A DNA stretch of 64,000 bases from positions 372,001 through 436,000 of the forward strand of contig OZ241385.1 in assembly GCA_965200825.1 (NCBI GenBank). Reading direction: 5' to 3'. Numbering within the stretch: the stretch's first letter is position 1; each line of letters opens with the position of its first letter. A model generated the notes under the pieces. That model saw nothing but the letters and a program-made list of their open reading frames with translations, was not told the origin of the DNA and searched no databases. This document shows positions 9,313-18,733 of this stretch, piece by piece. The DNA comes from Bin80 sp026709335 (GTDB lineage: Bacteria; Bacteroidota; Rhodothermia; Rhodothermales; Bin80). The position numbers were made by a program, and so were the translations under genes.

Positions 9313-10195
9313 CGGGAATATGAAATCCAGCTCGTCGAATGAGAGTCACTGGTGGTCTGAATTCTATCTCCTCAGAGTACCCACTCCCAAAAAAACCAAA
9401 GCCATTGGTTACGTTGGAAAAAGAGCCCGGCTCTACCAAAAAATCTTCGTCAAAAAATCCGACCGGAGAGACCCACTGATCATCTCCTACATGGACGGTA
9501 ACGCGAATGTTACGAAGATCAATGTTCGTGGCTGAAATATTATCAGTTTCATTAAATAATGTGTAAATGTCTAGGTAATCTTTTCGGAGATCAATATTTA
9601 GCAGAAACCCATCTGTGCCCGAAACTTCGAGGCCTGCATAATTAAACTCAACGGAGTTAAAGACAGGGTTTCTTCCACTGGCATCCAACCCAACCACTAC
9701 ATACTCGACATCAATACGAGGAAGGGCAGGAGGGGCCCCCTCTATCATCAGTGGAATGATTGCTTGACTGAAATTAAGAGTATCAGGTTCAAGCACTACG
9801 AGATTGATAGGTGGGGGGACGGTTGTAACAGCCTCAGTTAGGGCTCCGTCAGAGCGCAAGACCTTCAGATGATAAGTTTCTCTGGCGGATGCTTCGAAGT
9901 CCGACCAGTATACATGTCGATAGTCGCCATCTTCCAGTTGAACTACCGAATCTCGCCATGTATACACTTCACCACTTTGTATGTCGGTGCTTATCACGAT
10001 TGCATCAATCGGATCTGGGCGTATGAGAGCAATATTCTGTTTAATTTCAAAGATGCGCACTGCATGTGTATCTGCTTTGGGGTTAATAATCCCGTAGACA
10101 GAAAACGGATAGTCAAGTTGAAGGCGTGTCTCAACCGTTTCAGAGCAGGCTGAAAAAATCAAGAAAATCACAGCAAGTGCCAAATATCTGTACAT
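9305..10195 (-). CDS. DUF4249-type outer-membrane lipoprotein, partner of TonB-dependent receptor
   Basis: The 296-residue protein begins with a lipoprotein signal (hydrophobic AVIFLIF, then SAC as lipobox) followed by YPFSVYGIINPKADTHAVRI. This matches the DUF4249 family, which accompanies TonB-dependent receptors in Bacteroidota. The C-terminus has the GFGFFGSGY motif, also in the protein at 21966-22958. Its start is 1 nt past the receptor stop. By analogy with SusD it may help capture a ligand at the cell surface; the ligand is not known. Confidence 0.85.
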   Translation of the reverse strand: MYRYLALAVIFLIFSACSETVETRLQLDYPFSVYGIINPKADTHAVRIFEIKQNIALIRPDPIDAIVISTDIQSGEVYTWRDSVVQLEDGDYRHVYWSDFEASARETYHLKVLRSDGALTEAVTTVPPPINLVVLEPDTLNFSQAIIPLMIEGAPPALPRIDVEYVVVGLDASGRNPVFNSVEFNYAGLEVSGTDGFLLNIDLRKDYLDIYTLFNETDNISATNIDLRNIRVTVHVGDDQWVSPVGFFDEDFLVEPGSFSNVTNGFGFFGSGYSEEIEFRPPVTLIRRAGFHIPGE

Positions 10196-10196
10196 G

Positions 10197-12452
10197 TCAG
10201 TCTAGATCAATTCTAAATCCTGCAACCGGAACAATCGGTAACTGATAATTTCGTTCGGCTGTAAAGAGATCCAGTGCAAACAGGTTACGTCTGTTATAGG
10301 CGTTGATTACGCCAATCTGCGCGGTGATAGCGAATTTGCTAAAGACAAATTCACGTTCAAGGGAAAGATCCAGCCGATGATAGGTTGGAAGTAGAGCGCT
10401 GAATGGACGGCCATAAATGACACGTTGATCATCCGGTGCAGTGAAAAGATTCAAGCTTCCATCAAGCAGAAGAAATCCGTCAAATCCATACACTTGCGAA
10501 AAGGGGCGCCCGCTCCCAAAATTCCATCGGGCACTGATGTCAATATTTGAGATACGAGTCGTCACAACGACATTCAGTTGATGGCGTCGGTCGTGGGGAG
10601 GGCGAAAATCAAGATTCTCACCTCCAAACCATAATTTAGCAGAGGGTTGTTTCGATGTATAGAGCACGCTGGAAAGGCCATAGTTAATATAGCCATATAT
10701 ATTTTCGCGTCGTACCTCAGTCCGTAATTCAACTCCCATAGCCCGGCCATCAGCCCGTTGAAGCAGAGAGGTAAATCGGGGATATGCAGTCCATTCAGCA
10801 ATGAAGAGGTCATTCAGTTGTTTATAGTATGTTTCCACGGACAATTCAAGCCACGAATAGGGGCTTACCCGATATCCAGCTAATGCGTGAATTGAGCGAG
10901 ACAAATTCTCTGTAGGCGCACTACGCCAGGATGTAAATATATTGGTAGCATCACGGCGATCACTTAAGCCGAAAACTTCCTGATGATACCAGCCTGCCCC
11001 CAGACTTACTTCATGTTCTCCCTTTTGCCAAATGGCCCGAACACGTGCCTCCAGGTTATTGTGTCCATCTTCCTGGCCGGGAAACAGTTCTGCAATCGCC
11101 GTTACGCGAGCCTTCAGATTGGATGTAACATAGAATTCCGGTTCGAGATATAATCCGGCTTTATGACGTCGATTCAGGCCAAAGTCAGGATCCTGGAACA
11201 GTCCTCCAAGATTCGCAGTGATCTGTGGAGCACGCCAGTAGAGTCCCCATTTCCATTGTGTTCGTTGGTAGAAGCTATTCATATGGACCGAATACTGAAA
11301 ACCTGAAATCTCTGACCAGCGTACAGGGTCATTCGCTGGCCCCTGCTCCGTTTCCAGAAACGAATAGGAAAGATGAATCTCCGCCACAAATGGAAGTGCA
11401 CGGGGCAGAACAATGTATCGCAGGCCTAGCGCTGCATTGCGCCAGCCGACTTCTTCAAGAATTTGATCGGCAGCTTCGAGACCAATTCTCCCTCGATCAT
11501 GTGTATAGATTCCACTGATTGAAAGTTGGCTGTTAGAGCTTATTTGCCCGTGCATTTTCAAGAAAGCATCCCCAAATGTGTAGGGCATTTCCTGGGCAAC
11601 GTACCCTTGAGCCACTTGCTCAACTACAGATTGCCGAGCGGATGCCAGGAAGGAAAGTTTGTTGTAGATAAGGGGGCCTTCAATTTGTGCGGAACTGATG
11701 AATGGAGAAATAGAGAGTGCCCCTGCGTAATTACGCTTATCCCCGTTTCGTGACTTTATATCAATGACGGATGAAATCCGTCCAGTGAACGGCGCTCCAT
11801 ATCCTGCCGTATGGATATCGGCTTGATGAATGATGTCAGAGGAGAAAGCTGAATAGAACCCGAGAATATGGTAGGGTTGATATACATGCATCCCGTCAAG
11901 CAGTGTCATATTATGTGAAGGTTCACCTCCCCGGATATAGTATTGACCTCCTCGATCCCCCAAAGTAACTACGCCCGGGAGCGTGGTCAGGAAACTGGCT
12001 AGGTCGCCAGAAACATCGGGCGTAGGAAGTAAGTCCATATCTCTCGGGTTGACCGTTTGAAGTCCGGCGGTCACACGTGCTGCCGCAGTTTCATTCTCAG
12101 CTTCAATCACGACTTCATCCAGAATACTTGGTGTGGATTGCAGTGCGACATTCAGATTCAATCTCTGTCCCGCCCGAAACGCAAGCGTATCAGACCATGG
12201 AGCATATCCGATAAATGAAAAGCGTAGCAAATAGGTGCCGGCAGGAATACGCGTAAGATTGTATATACCATCGCTATCAGTAACACCACCACGTAGCCCC
12301 CCGGTATCACTTTCTAGGATTACATTTACACCCACGAGTGCCTCCCGGTCATCTGCATCGGTGACAAATCCTCGAATGCTGGCCGTTTGCCCAAGGACGA
12401 TGTTGCTCCACAAAATCAACAGAATCAGTAGCGGAAACCGCGGAATATTCAC
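10197..12452 (-). CDS. TonB-dependent outer-membrane receptor with carboxypeptidase-regulatory-like N-terminal domain
   Basis: The 751-residue protein has a signal peptide ending near VLGQ, then a CarboxypepD_reg-like domain (SIRGFVTDADDREALVGVNV, about 23-110). A plug follows (DVSGDLASFLTTLPGVVTLG, YYIRGGEPSHNMTLLDGM, about 145-240), then a beta barrel ending in GFRIDLD. No TonB box is obvious. It is the first gene of an operon with DUF4249, dipeptidase, RidA and symporter genes. It is closely related to the receptor at 22958-25261, including the PHDRRHQLN and RWNFGSGRPFSQVYGFDGF segments. Peptide uptake is inferred from context. Confidence 0.9.
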   Translation of the reverse strand: MNIPRFPLLILLILWSNIVLGQTASIRGFVTDADDREALVGVNVILESDTGGLRGGVTDSDGIYNLTRIPAGTYLLRFSFIGYAPWSDTLAFRAGQRLNLNVALQSTPSILDEVVIEAENETAAARVTAGLQTVNPRDMDLLPTPDVSGDLASFLTTLPGVVTLGDRGGQYYIRGGEPSHNMTLLDGMHVYQPYHILGFYSAFSSDIIHQADIHTAGYGAPFTGRISSVIDIKSRNGDKRNYAGALSISPFISSAQIEGPLIYNKLSFLASARQSVVEQVAQGYVAQEMPYTFGDAFLKMHGQISSNSQLSISGIYTHDRGRIGLEAADQILEEVGWRNAALGLRYIVLPRALPFVAEIHLSYSFLETEQGPANDPVRWSEISGFQYSVHMNSFYQRTQWKWGLYWRAPQITANLGGLFQDPDFGLNRRHKAGLYLEPEFYVTSNLKARVTAIAELFPGQEDGHNNLEARVRAIWQKGEHEVSLGAGWYHQEVFGLSDRRDATNIFTSWRSAPTENLSRSIHALAGYRVSPYSWLELSVETYYKQLNDLFIAEWTAYPRFTSLLQRADGRAMGVELRTEVRRENIYGYINYGLSSVLYTSKQPSAKLWFGGENLDFRPPHDRRHQLNVVVTTRISNIDISARWNFGSGRPFSQVYGFDGFLLLDGSLNLFTAPDDQRVIYGRPFSALLPTYHRLDLSLEREFVFSKFAITAQIGVINAYNRRNLFALDLFTAERNYQLPIVPVAGFRIDLD

Positions 12453-12726
12453 TGTGATGAACTGGAAAGTTGGAAAGTAGGGTCTCAGACTATAAAGTTA
12501 GTACGTATTGCTTTCTCGATCCGCACACGAGGAATAATCCATCCTTTTGGGGATGTCTTCCAGTATGGATCAAGGATCAATTGCTTTCGTGGTGATAACC
12601 GTTGGGAATGAATAGTTGTGTGCCTTCGTAGCTCATATTCTCACTGACACCCTCCTGGAGTTGGTTGTAACACGTATTAGACAGGTTATTTGATATTTAT
12701 AAGAAGAGCGCTTGGAGCCATGGAGA

Positions 12727-14643
12727 TTATTTCACGCGGATCATTCCCCGCATTGTCATTGCATGGCCGGGGAATGTACATACGAAGGCATACTCCGCGG
12801 GCTCATCCGGAACATTAAATATGATCGTCTCGGAAGTCCCCGGTTCAAGCAGGCTGGTGTGAGCAATCACAGCATCCGATGCAGGTACATATTGCATTTC
12901 ATGTCCTCGCAGGCCCAATTGCATGGCAGCCATGGCGACTTCATCCGTTGCGTCAGCATGGTTCACGACGATCAGGTTATGTAGCATATCATCGTCATTA
13001 TTAAAGGTGAATGCAATTCTGCTTCCTGGAGGAACGTTAAACTCGTTCTGGCTGAACAGCAGATTTGGTAAGGTTCCCACCGATAGAGATACGTTCGGAG
13101 TGATCTCAGTGATTGGTGCTATGCTTTGCATAGATTGAGCATCACTTTCAATTTCCTCCACTTCGACATGGGTGACCGCTCCTTCGGGAAGGCGATTCAG
13201 GGTATAAAAAGCCGTAGGATGTAAGAGAGGGAGTCCATCACTTGATTGAATACCTTCGGCACTGATAGAATAGATATATCCTTCGCGTAAATTTTCCAGA
13301 ACCAATCGAATCTCAAGGCTGTCCTCGGAGATGATGGTTGTTTTGACCGGATGCTCTGCAATATTGATTGGTGGACTACCGTAATTTGAGTGATATTTAT
13401 AGGTAAAGCTCTCCACGGCAAAGCTGGATGCCTTGATTGCCGAAATATCTGCGAGTTGTGTTAAAGTAATAGCGAATCCGTCCGGCATTGCACGGACTGT
13501 ATGTATCTCGAATGGAATCTTTCCTGTCCAGACAACTCGTTGCAGTGAATAGGGTTTTCCACCGGTAGCTGCCCAGCCCCGACTGGTTTGCCCGACCATC
13601 ATACCACCTTCAGGATCCCATGCCATGCGCAACACTCCGGACGCAAATCCCTCACGAAAAGGGATAGCTGCTCCTTGGTAAACACCTTGCACTTTTTCTA
13701 GAAAAACTCGTGTGATTTTACTGTGCCCCTGATCTCCTACGAAGAGTTGCCCCGTAAACGGGCCAAACTTTCCATTTGTAGTGTCAGGCACAATGTCCGA
13801 TGTAGAGATTCCCAAAATCGTATGTGGGAACCATACCGCAGGCGTTTTGAATTCTTTGATACCTTTGGCGACTTCAAAGAGAGAATTTCCTGTATCTGGA
13901 ATATCCTCGGATTTCAAGGATAAGGGAGAATTCGGTTCATTGGTCCACCTTAGGCCGGCAGGATTTCCAACAAAATCTCCAACTTCAACATGTGTAATAT
14001 AGCCAGAGCCAATCCAATCTCCCTGGTTTTCTGCATAAAAGATATCACCATTCACATTGAGTCCCATACCCGCAGGTGAGCGCATCCCCGTTGCGATGGG
14101 GCTCATGTTACCGTCTTGATCAATAGACAATGCCCAGCCACGCCACTTGGAGAGGCTAGCGCCATACCCAACCCAGCCCAGATTAAGGGCCACAATCATA
14201 GTTCCATCCTTTTGGAATAGTGGACCGTACGAGTATTCGTGATAATTTCCTTCCAAAGGCCAGGAATATATGGTTTGATAGTGATCTGCAACCGCATCTC
14301 CGTCCGTGTCCAGGAGCTTGGTCAACTCGCTTCTTTGTGTCGTGTAAAATGCGCCTTTGTGCCAGGCCAGTCCAAGAGGTTCATGGAGTCCATGGGCAAA
14401 GCGTTGATAGTGGGGGGATGAGGTGACAGCCATTACAGGGTCATCAATGAGCCATACTTCGCCCCGGCGTGTCGCGACTCCGAGGCGACCATCCGGCATG
14501 AACGACATTCCTCCGACTTCAAGCACGATATTTTGTGGAATCGGGACATCAACAATTTGATAATAATCCGATTCCCTCGGAACCTGCGCCATGCAGTGTG
14601 CAGAAATGCTCAGAAACAGAAAGAACGTAAAGAGAATTTTCAT
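12727..14643 (-). CDS. Secreted glucose/sorbosone-dehydrogenase-like beta-propeller with C-terminal cupredoxin domain
   Basis: I place the start at the ATG at 14643, 7 nt past the upstream stop, because it opens directly on a signal peptide (MKILFTFFLFLSISAHCMA). An in-frame ATG at 14682 would overlap the upstream gene. About 638 residues follow. The N-terminal two thirds resembles soluble quinoprotein dehydrogenase-like propellers (GGMSFMPDGRLGVATRRGEV, HEPLGLAWHKG, FVGDQGHSKITR). The last 110 residues form a type 1 copper domain: a His in DMLHNL, then Cys, His and Met spaced as in azurin within VCTFPGHAMTM. This suggests a periplasmic oxidoreductase passing electrons through copper. It is the last gene of the carbohydrate operon. 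Confidence 0.75.
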   Translation of the reverse strand: MKILFTFFLFLSISAHCMAQVPRESDYYQIVDVPIPQNIVLEVGGMSFMPDGRLGVATRRGEVWLIDDPVMAVTSSPHYQRFAHGLHEPLGLAWHKGAFYTTQRSELTKLLDTDGDAVADHYQTIYSWPLEGNYHEYSYGPLFQKDGTMIVALNLGWVGYGASLSKWRGWALSIDQDGNMSPIATGMRSPAGMGLNVNGDIFYAENQGDWIGSGYITHVEVGDFVGNPAGLRWTNEPNSPLSLKSEDIPDTGNSLFEVAKGIKEFKTPAVWFPHTILGISTSDIVPDTTNGKFGPFTGQLFVGDQGHSKITRVFLEKVQGVYQGAAIPFREGFASGVLRMAWDPEGGMMVGQTSRGWAATGGKPYSLQRVVWTGKIPFEIHTVRAMPDGFAITLTQLADISAIKASSFAVESFTYKYHSNYGSPPINIAEHPVKTTIISEDSLEIRLVLENLREGYIYSISAEGIQSSDGLPLLHPTAFYTLNRLPEGAVTHVEVEEIESDAQSMQSIAPITEITPNVSLSVGTLPNLLFSQNEFNVPPGSRIAFTFNNDDDMLHNLIVVNHADATDEVAMAAMQLGLRGHEMQYVPASDAVIAHTSLLEPGTSETIIFNVPDEPAEYAFVCTFPGHAMTMRGMIRVK

Positions 14644-14650
14644 GAATGTT

Positions 14651-16516
14651 CTACCACACAATGGCGTAATGAGCCGATGCATCAGACTGATTTGGTTCCA
14701 GCAAAATCATTAGTTCATAAATACCCATGAACGGTTTGATAAGTACATCTGAATCAGTCTCAATATACCAGGAAAACCCATCAATGGCATATCGTCCATC
14801 AGACAGAGGATAGATTTGATGGCTGGCCGCAATACGGATCCATTGCCGCTCATCTGTACGTCCTGTGAACTTTAGAGTGCGTGATAATCCTGATCCATCA
14901 CTTCGCGGTAGAATATGGTCCTCTACGATTACGCCTCCATGCAAATATGTAAATACAGGATTTGGGGTCAGGTGATAGCCGGTAAACTGAAGTGGCTCAT
15001 CTTTATTGTCATTAATAACAGAATGCCTTGAGAAGGTTAGCAAACTTCCAAGTGGAAGTATTGTCTGTTCATGTCCACGGTTATGCCACATTGGTGCTGC
15101 ATCAGCGAAAGGGCCACGCCATGCGTGTAGTAAAGATGCAGTTGACAGATCAAGACTATAATGAATTCTATCAGGACTCCCGACTGCTATGGCATGGGTA
15201 TGCTTTTTTTCTTGATGTGTGATGAATCCGCGTAAAAGTACAGGATCGGAGTCGACGGTAACAGGGAGATGTTCGGCAGGTGCCGGTTTTTGGGAAGGCC
15301 GGAGCAGAAATGTAGGTCTGGTTGTCGGTCCTTCAACGCTCAATGTAACTTGGGGGGGTGTTCTCCCCACCGTCTTAAAGTAGCCAAACTTGAATGGGTG
15401 TATTCCTGCGTCCAATGCTACCGTTGTATGTACAGAGGGGGTATTACGATCATGTCTCAGGATTTCCCGGCCTGCAATCCTGAGCGAGGCACCTCCAATG
15501 GAGCGATCACTCCAATGAGGGTCTCCCGAAATCCAGGGAAGAATAATATTGAATCGGTAGAGACCATCGGCGGGAATAGATATTTGACCTACATAGCGAA
15601 GTGCAATCGAGTCAGTGGATGTCGCCACATAATCCTGTAAATGAGTAAGTTTTTGGGCAGATGCAGGTAACCCCGTGTCGCTCCATATTACTTCATCCAA
15701 TGGCTTATCCGTATATTCTTGATACATGACCTGATGTATAGATACAGAGTCTTTTCCAGTCATGCGGTAGCGAATATTCCGAAATGCAATCGGTCCATGA
15801 TCTCCTTGGATCATCAGCGGGCCATGAGGACTTTCATCTTGAAATCCTGCGGCGCGGGTTGGTCCGGTGATGGTGACATTTTCCTGAACGATACTTCCGT
15901 TCAGGATGACTCGGACAAAACGGGCATGTCGCACTTTATGACCGTGCTCATTGAATTGGGGTGCATTAAAAACGATGCGAAGGGATTGCCAAAGTCCCGG
16001 TGCACGGCTGGCATTGATGCGGGGTGGGCGGCCTTCAAAGCCTTTGCTTTCGGTTTCATCCCAGCGCTGATAGATTCCACCGAGATCTCCGAATGTAACG
16101 TTCAAACGCTTCCAGCTATCGAGGAGTTGAACCTCATATCTCCCCTGAAGATAGATACCTGAATTGGATCCCTTGGGCATCATAAATTCAAGCTCTATCT
16201 CAATATCACCATGCGAAAAATTGGTAAAGAGATTTGATTGTTCGTTTTCTGAGGGCTGATTGACAAGAATTCCGGTTCCGGGAATAAATTCCAGATCATG
16301 ATGAACAGCAACATCGCTATATACCTCGTCTGCGAGCTTCCAATTGCTACCGGGGTTGTCAAAAGAAGTAAAAGACTCCAGAGAGAGTGCCTGCAGACGA
16401 AGCCCTGATTGCGCAAGGACTACAGGGCTAATTGCAACGGACAGGATAAGGAGGCAGATCGTTTGCATTAAACGCGCAATTTGTACCATGCAAACATGCC
16501 CTGATTCACCGCTCAT
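14651..16516 (-). CDS. Secreted protein with DUF1080 (3-keto-disaccharide hydrolase-like) domain and PA14-like region
   Basis: The 621-residue protein has a signal peptide (hydrophobic about 18-36, ending LAQ); the start could also be Met10 or Met17. Residues about 45-255 form a concanavalin-like DUF1080 domain (SNSGIYLQGRYEVQLLDSW, GPLMIQGDHGPIAFRNIRYR). A PA14-like segment follows (IPADGLYRFNIILPWISGD, about 310-390). The C-terminal part is unassigned. DUF1080 proteins include periplasmic 3-keto-glycoside hydrolases. It sits just upstream of the dehydrogenase-cupredoxin gene, so oxidation and cleavage of a sugar could be coupled. A second DUF1080 protein starts at 63383. Confidence 0.75.
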   Translation of the reverse strand: MSGESGHVCMVQIARLMQTICLLILSVAISPVVLAQSGLRLQALSLESFTSFDNPGSNWKLADEVYSDVAVHHDLEFIPGTGILVNQPSENEQSNLFTNFSHGDIEIELEFMMPKGSNSGIYLQGRYEVQLLDSWKRLNVTFGDLGGIYQRWDETESKGFEGRPPRINASRAPGLWQSLRIVFNAPQFNEHGHKVRHARFVRVILNGSIVQENVTITGPTRAAGFQDESPHGPLMIQGDHGPIAFRNIRYRMTGKDSVSIHQVMYQEYTDKPLDEVIWSDTGLPASAQKLTHLQDYVATSTDSIALRYVGQISIPADGLYRFNIILPWISGDPHWSDRSIGGASLRIAGREILRHDRNTPSVHTTVALDAGIHPFKFGYFKTVGRTPPQVTLSVEGPTTRPTFLLRPSQKPAPAEHLPVTVDSDPVLLRGFITHQEKKHTHAIAVGSPDRIHYSLDLSTASLLHAWRGPFADAAPMWHNRGHEQTILPLGSLLTFSRHSVINDNKDEPLQFTGYHLTPNPVFTYLHGGVIVEDHILPRSDGSGLSRTLKFTGRTDERQWIRIAASHQIYPLSDGRYAIDGFSWYIETDSDVLIKPFMGIYELMILLEPNQSDASAHYAIVW

Positions 16517-16526
16517 GTAAGTTCAA

Positions 16527-16637
16527 TTAATTATTTTTTGTCGTGAAGTGTCGGTATAAGAACCACGTCAATGCAAAAGCAATGATAAATATGGTTGCTG
16601 GAACGGCAATACCCCAGATAAAACTAAGTTCTTCCAT
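16527..16637 (-). CDS. Tiny single-span membrane protein (36 aa)
   Basis: From the ATG at 16637 the product is MEELSFIWGIAVPATIFIIA followed by a short LTWFLYRHFTTKNN tail: one hydrophobic helix with a positively charged end, predicted in the inner membrane. An earlier in-frame start (16712) would put the start inside the preceding gene and is less likely. It overlaps the previous 41-residue gene by 14 nt in another frame and ends 10 nt before the DUF1080 gene. The tight packing argues that it is real. It has no recognised family. Confidence 0.5.
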   Translation of the reverse strand: MEELSFIWGIAVPATIFIIAFALTWFLYRHFTTKNN

Positions 16638-16749
16638 CTCGATTGTTTTGATTGTGTTTACGCCATGCACGGTATGCCAGTATAAGTCCCAGAAAGGAAG
16701 CCGCATACGCAATGGTCATGCCAATCACCGTTGCTAACGCCTGATTCAT
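16624..16749 (-). CDS. Tiny single-span membrane protein (41 aa)
   Basis: The ATG at 16749 overlaps the previous stop by 4 nt (ATGA). The product is MNQALATVIGMTIAYAASFL, then a GLILAYRAWRKHNQNNRDGRT tail: a single transmembrane helix with a strongly basic end. Its overlaps with both neighbours suggest translational coupling. I do not recognise a family. It may be a small subunit or stabiliser of the upstream symporter. Confidence 0.5.
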   Translation of the reverse strand: MNQALATVIGMTIAYAASFLGLILAYRAWRKHNQNNRDGRT

Positions 16750-17048
16750 GATGCCTTCCGACTAATTGACTCCCATCGTACCTTCGCTTCAAGTTCCTGC
16801 AGGTAGTTCTGCTGTTTTTTTTCGTATTCCTTGGAGATGGACTTGAGTTTTGGGTCAATGACAAGGTGCAGGATCACAGTCAGCGCAATACCAACGATCA
16901 GCATGATATATCCAAACGTCTGTAACAGAATGGACATTGCCGCACCAATCGTGATCAGCACATAACACAGCGGGGACAGAACGATTGCAATCCAATCTTC
17001 TTTGGTCCATTCGTCGGCTTCATTGGCCGACCAGTTTCGGCGAATCAT
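16746..17048 (-). CDS. Small two-helix membrane protein with charged C-terminal helix (100 aa)
   Basis: The ATG at 17048 overlaps the symporter stop by 1 nt (TAATG). The product has a polar N-terminus (IRRNWSANEADEWTKEDW), two hydrophobic helices (about 20-41 and 44-66) and a lysine/glutamate-rich C-terminal helix (KSISKEYEKKQQNYLQELEA) that could form a coiled coil. A longer frame reading upstream from 17399 overlaps the symporter and is not needed. Position directly behind an SSS gene resembles known symporter/accessory pairs, but the family is not identified. Confidence 0.6.
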   Translation of the reverse strand: MIRRNWSANEADEWTKEDWIAIVLSPLCYVLITIGAAMSILLQTFGYIMLIVGIALTVILHLVIDPKLKSISKEYEKKQQNYLQELEAKVRWESISRKAS

Positions 17049-18727
17049 TAAGTTTTGAGATAAGTGTCGGGTGTGCGGCTGGCTTCTTCTGCACCAGGGG
17101 CAGTTTCGCCGCTCATCAAGATTAGGCCACGTCGCTGCGCTTCCCGTCGAACGGGGCCCCACCAGCCGATTGGGCGTGACATTACATAATAATGGACAAG
17201 ATGGTCCATAGGTTCCGATTTCGTAAGGAGGGTTACAGGAAAATAGACCATAGCTCCTAGGATCATCAGAATCCAGAACTGTTGATAGTCCAGTAGTTGA
17301 GGGATTAAATTCAATTCCGGGAGAATCCATACAACCAGCCAGCTGAAGCCTAGGTTTGCAATCCAGGAGGACAGATACCCCCACGCATTGAAGCGCCACC
17401 AGATCACTTGAAGGATGTTTGGCAGCCAGATTCCCGCGGCCATAATCCAGAGTGCAAAAATGAGCCAGGAGGTAATATCCTCCATAATCAAACCGTAAAA
17501 GAAGGACCCTAGAAGAAGGATGCCGGTGGAGATTCGGCCAACCTGGACGAGACGCTGCGGGCTTGCCTTGGGATTGACATAATGTTGATAGAGATCGCGC
17601 GTGGCATACAGAGCACCAAGATTAAGGTGCGATGAAATAGTAGACAGGTGAATTGCCAGGATAGCTGCGAAGAAGAATCCAAGCATCCCCGCAGGTAGAT
17701 AATCAAATCCGAGCCGGAACCATCCCATTTCATATTCACTTTGTTCGGTAATTCCTGGAAAGAGTACAAAAAAGGCCAGGATTGCAACTGCCCAGACGGA
17801 ATTCCGGACGAGGCCAAGAATGGTTCCCCACCAGATGCTGTAGCTCGCATCTCGAACGGTTTTGGCGGACTGGATACGCTGTGCTTCCACATACCAATCT
17901 ATAGTGGTTCCCATGCCAAAACCACCTAAAAATGCAATGAGCATCATCGTAATAAACCATGCAATTGGAAAATCGCCCGACCACCATCCGGTAAAAGCAA
18001 ATGGATTGATGCGGTCTAACTCTCCGAGAATTTCCAACTTCTCCAGGATTCCGTTCGGTCCACCGGCTGTATGGATTCCCCATGCCGATACGATAATAAT
18101 CACCAAGAATGCAATAACTCCTTGTTGAAAATCAGCCATCACGACGCCCCAGTACCCGGCTGCAAGGACATAAACTGCACAGACAAGGGAAAAGACGATC
18201 AAACCAATCCAGGTCGGCCATGCGAATAGATACTCGCAGACACGTCCCATGGCAATGCCAACCCAGCCGAGAACAAACATGTTCATGAAGAATTGCCATC
18301 CAGCCATCCAGCCTCTTAGAAGTTCACTGCCGAGGCCGGTAAAGCGGACGACATTCCACTCTGCTTGTGTATAGGCCAATGAGCGCCGAAATATCCGAGT
18401 GGATACAAACGCACTGATTGCTGCCCATCCGCAGAAAAATGTATACCAGATTCCCGCCATCCCATTCTTGTAGATCACTCCTGTAATCCACATCGGGGTA
18501 TCTGTCGCGGTGTGAGTTGCATACACACTACTAGCTGGAAGCCACCAAGGGAGGCCTCTGCCAGCCAGAAAAAAGTCAGACTCTGAGCGTTTCCCCAGCC
18601 GATAGAACAAGATTCCACTCCCTACCATGAGTAGCAGGAAAAGCCCAACCCAGAACCAGTCAAGAAACGTAAAGGTAACGACAGTCATCAGGTGTTCATT
18701 GGTGGCATGTATCCAGGAATACGGCAA
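17048..18727 (-). CDS. Sodium:solute symporter (SSS family), sugar-type
   Basis: The 559-residue protein has about 13-14 predicted membrane helices and SSS motifs: SESDFFLAGRGLPWWLPASS near the N-terminus, ADFQQGVIAFLVII, and the late FFFAAILAIHLSTISSHLNLG segment. The start may be 18727, 6 nt after the upstream gene, or the Met at 18688, which begins nearer the first helix. The long hydrophilic C-terminus (from MSRPIGWWGPVRRE) is cytoplasmic or peripheral. It follows an N-acylglucosamine-2-epimerase-like gene, so a sugar or amino-sugar substrate is inferred. Unlike the symporter at 5630-7520 it is intact. Confidence 0.85.
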   Translation of the reverse strand: MPYSWIHATNEHLMTVVTFTFLDWFWVGLFLLLMVGSGILFYRLGKRSESDFFLAGRGLPWWLPASSVYATHTATDTPMWITGVIYKNGMAGIWYTFFCGWAAISAFVSTRIFRRSLAYTQAEWNVVRFTGLGSELLRGWMAGWQFFMNMFVLGWVGIAMGRVCEYLFAWPTWIGLIVFSLVCAVYVLAAGYWGVVMADFQQGVIAFLVIIIVSAWGIHTAGGPNGILEKLEILGELDRINPFAFTGWWSGDFPIAWFITMMLIAFLGGFGMGTTIDWYVEAQRIQSAKTVRDASYSIWWGTILGLVRNSVWAVAILAFFVLFPGITEQSEYEMGWFRLGFDYLPAGMLGFFFAAILAIHLSTISSHLNLGALYATRDLYQHYVNPKASPQRLVQVGRISTGILLLGSFFYGLIMEDITSWLIFALWIMAAGIWLPNILQVIWWRFNAWGYLSSWIANLGFSWLVVWILPELNLIPQLLDYQQFWILMILGAMVYFPVTLLTKSEPMDHLVHYYVMSRPIGWWGPVRREAQRRGLILMSGETAPGAEEASRTPDTYLKT

Positions 18728-18733
18728 AAGGTG

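Noticed and set aside
16746..17399. 217-residue frame overlapping the end of the symporter
   Set aside because: Only its last 100 residues look like protein; the ATG at 17048 fits the symporter stop exactly.
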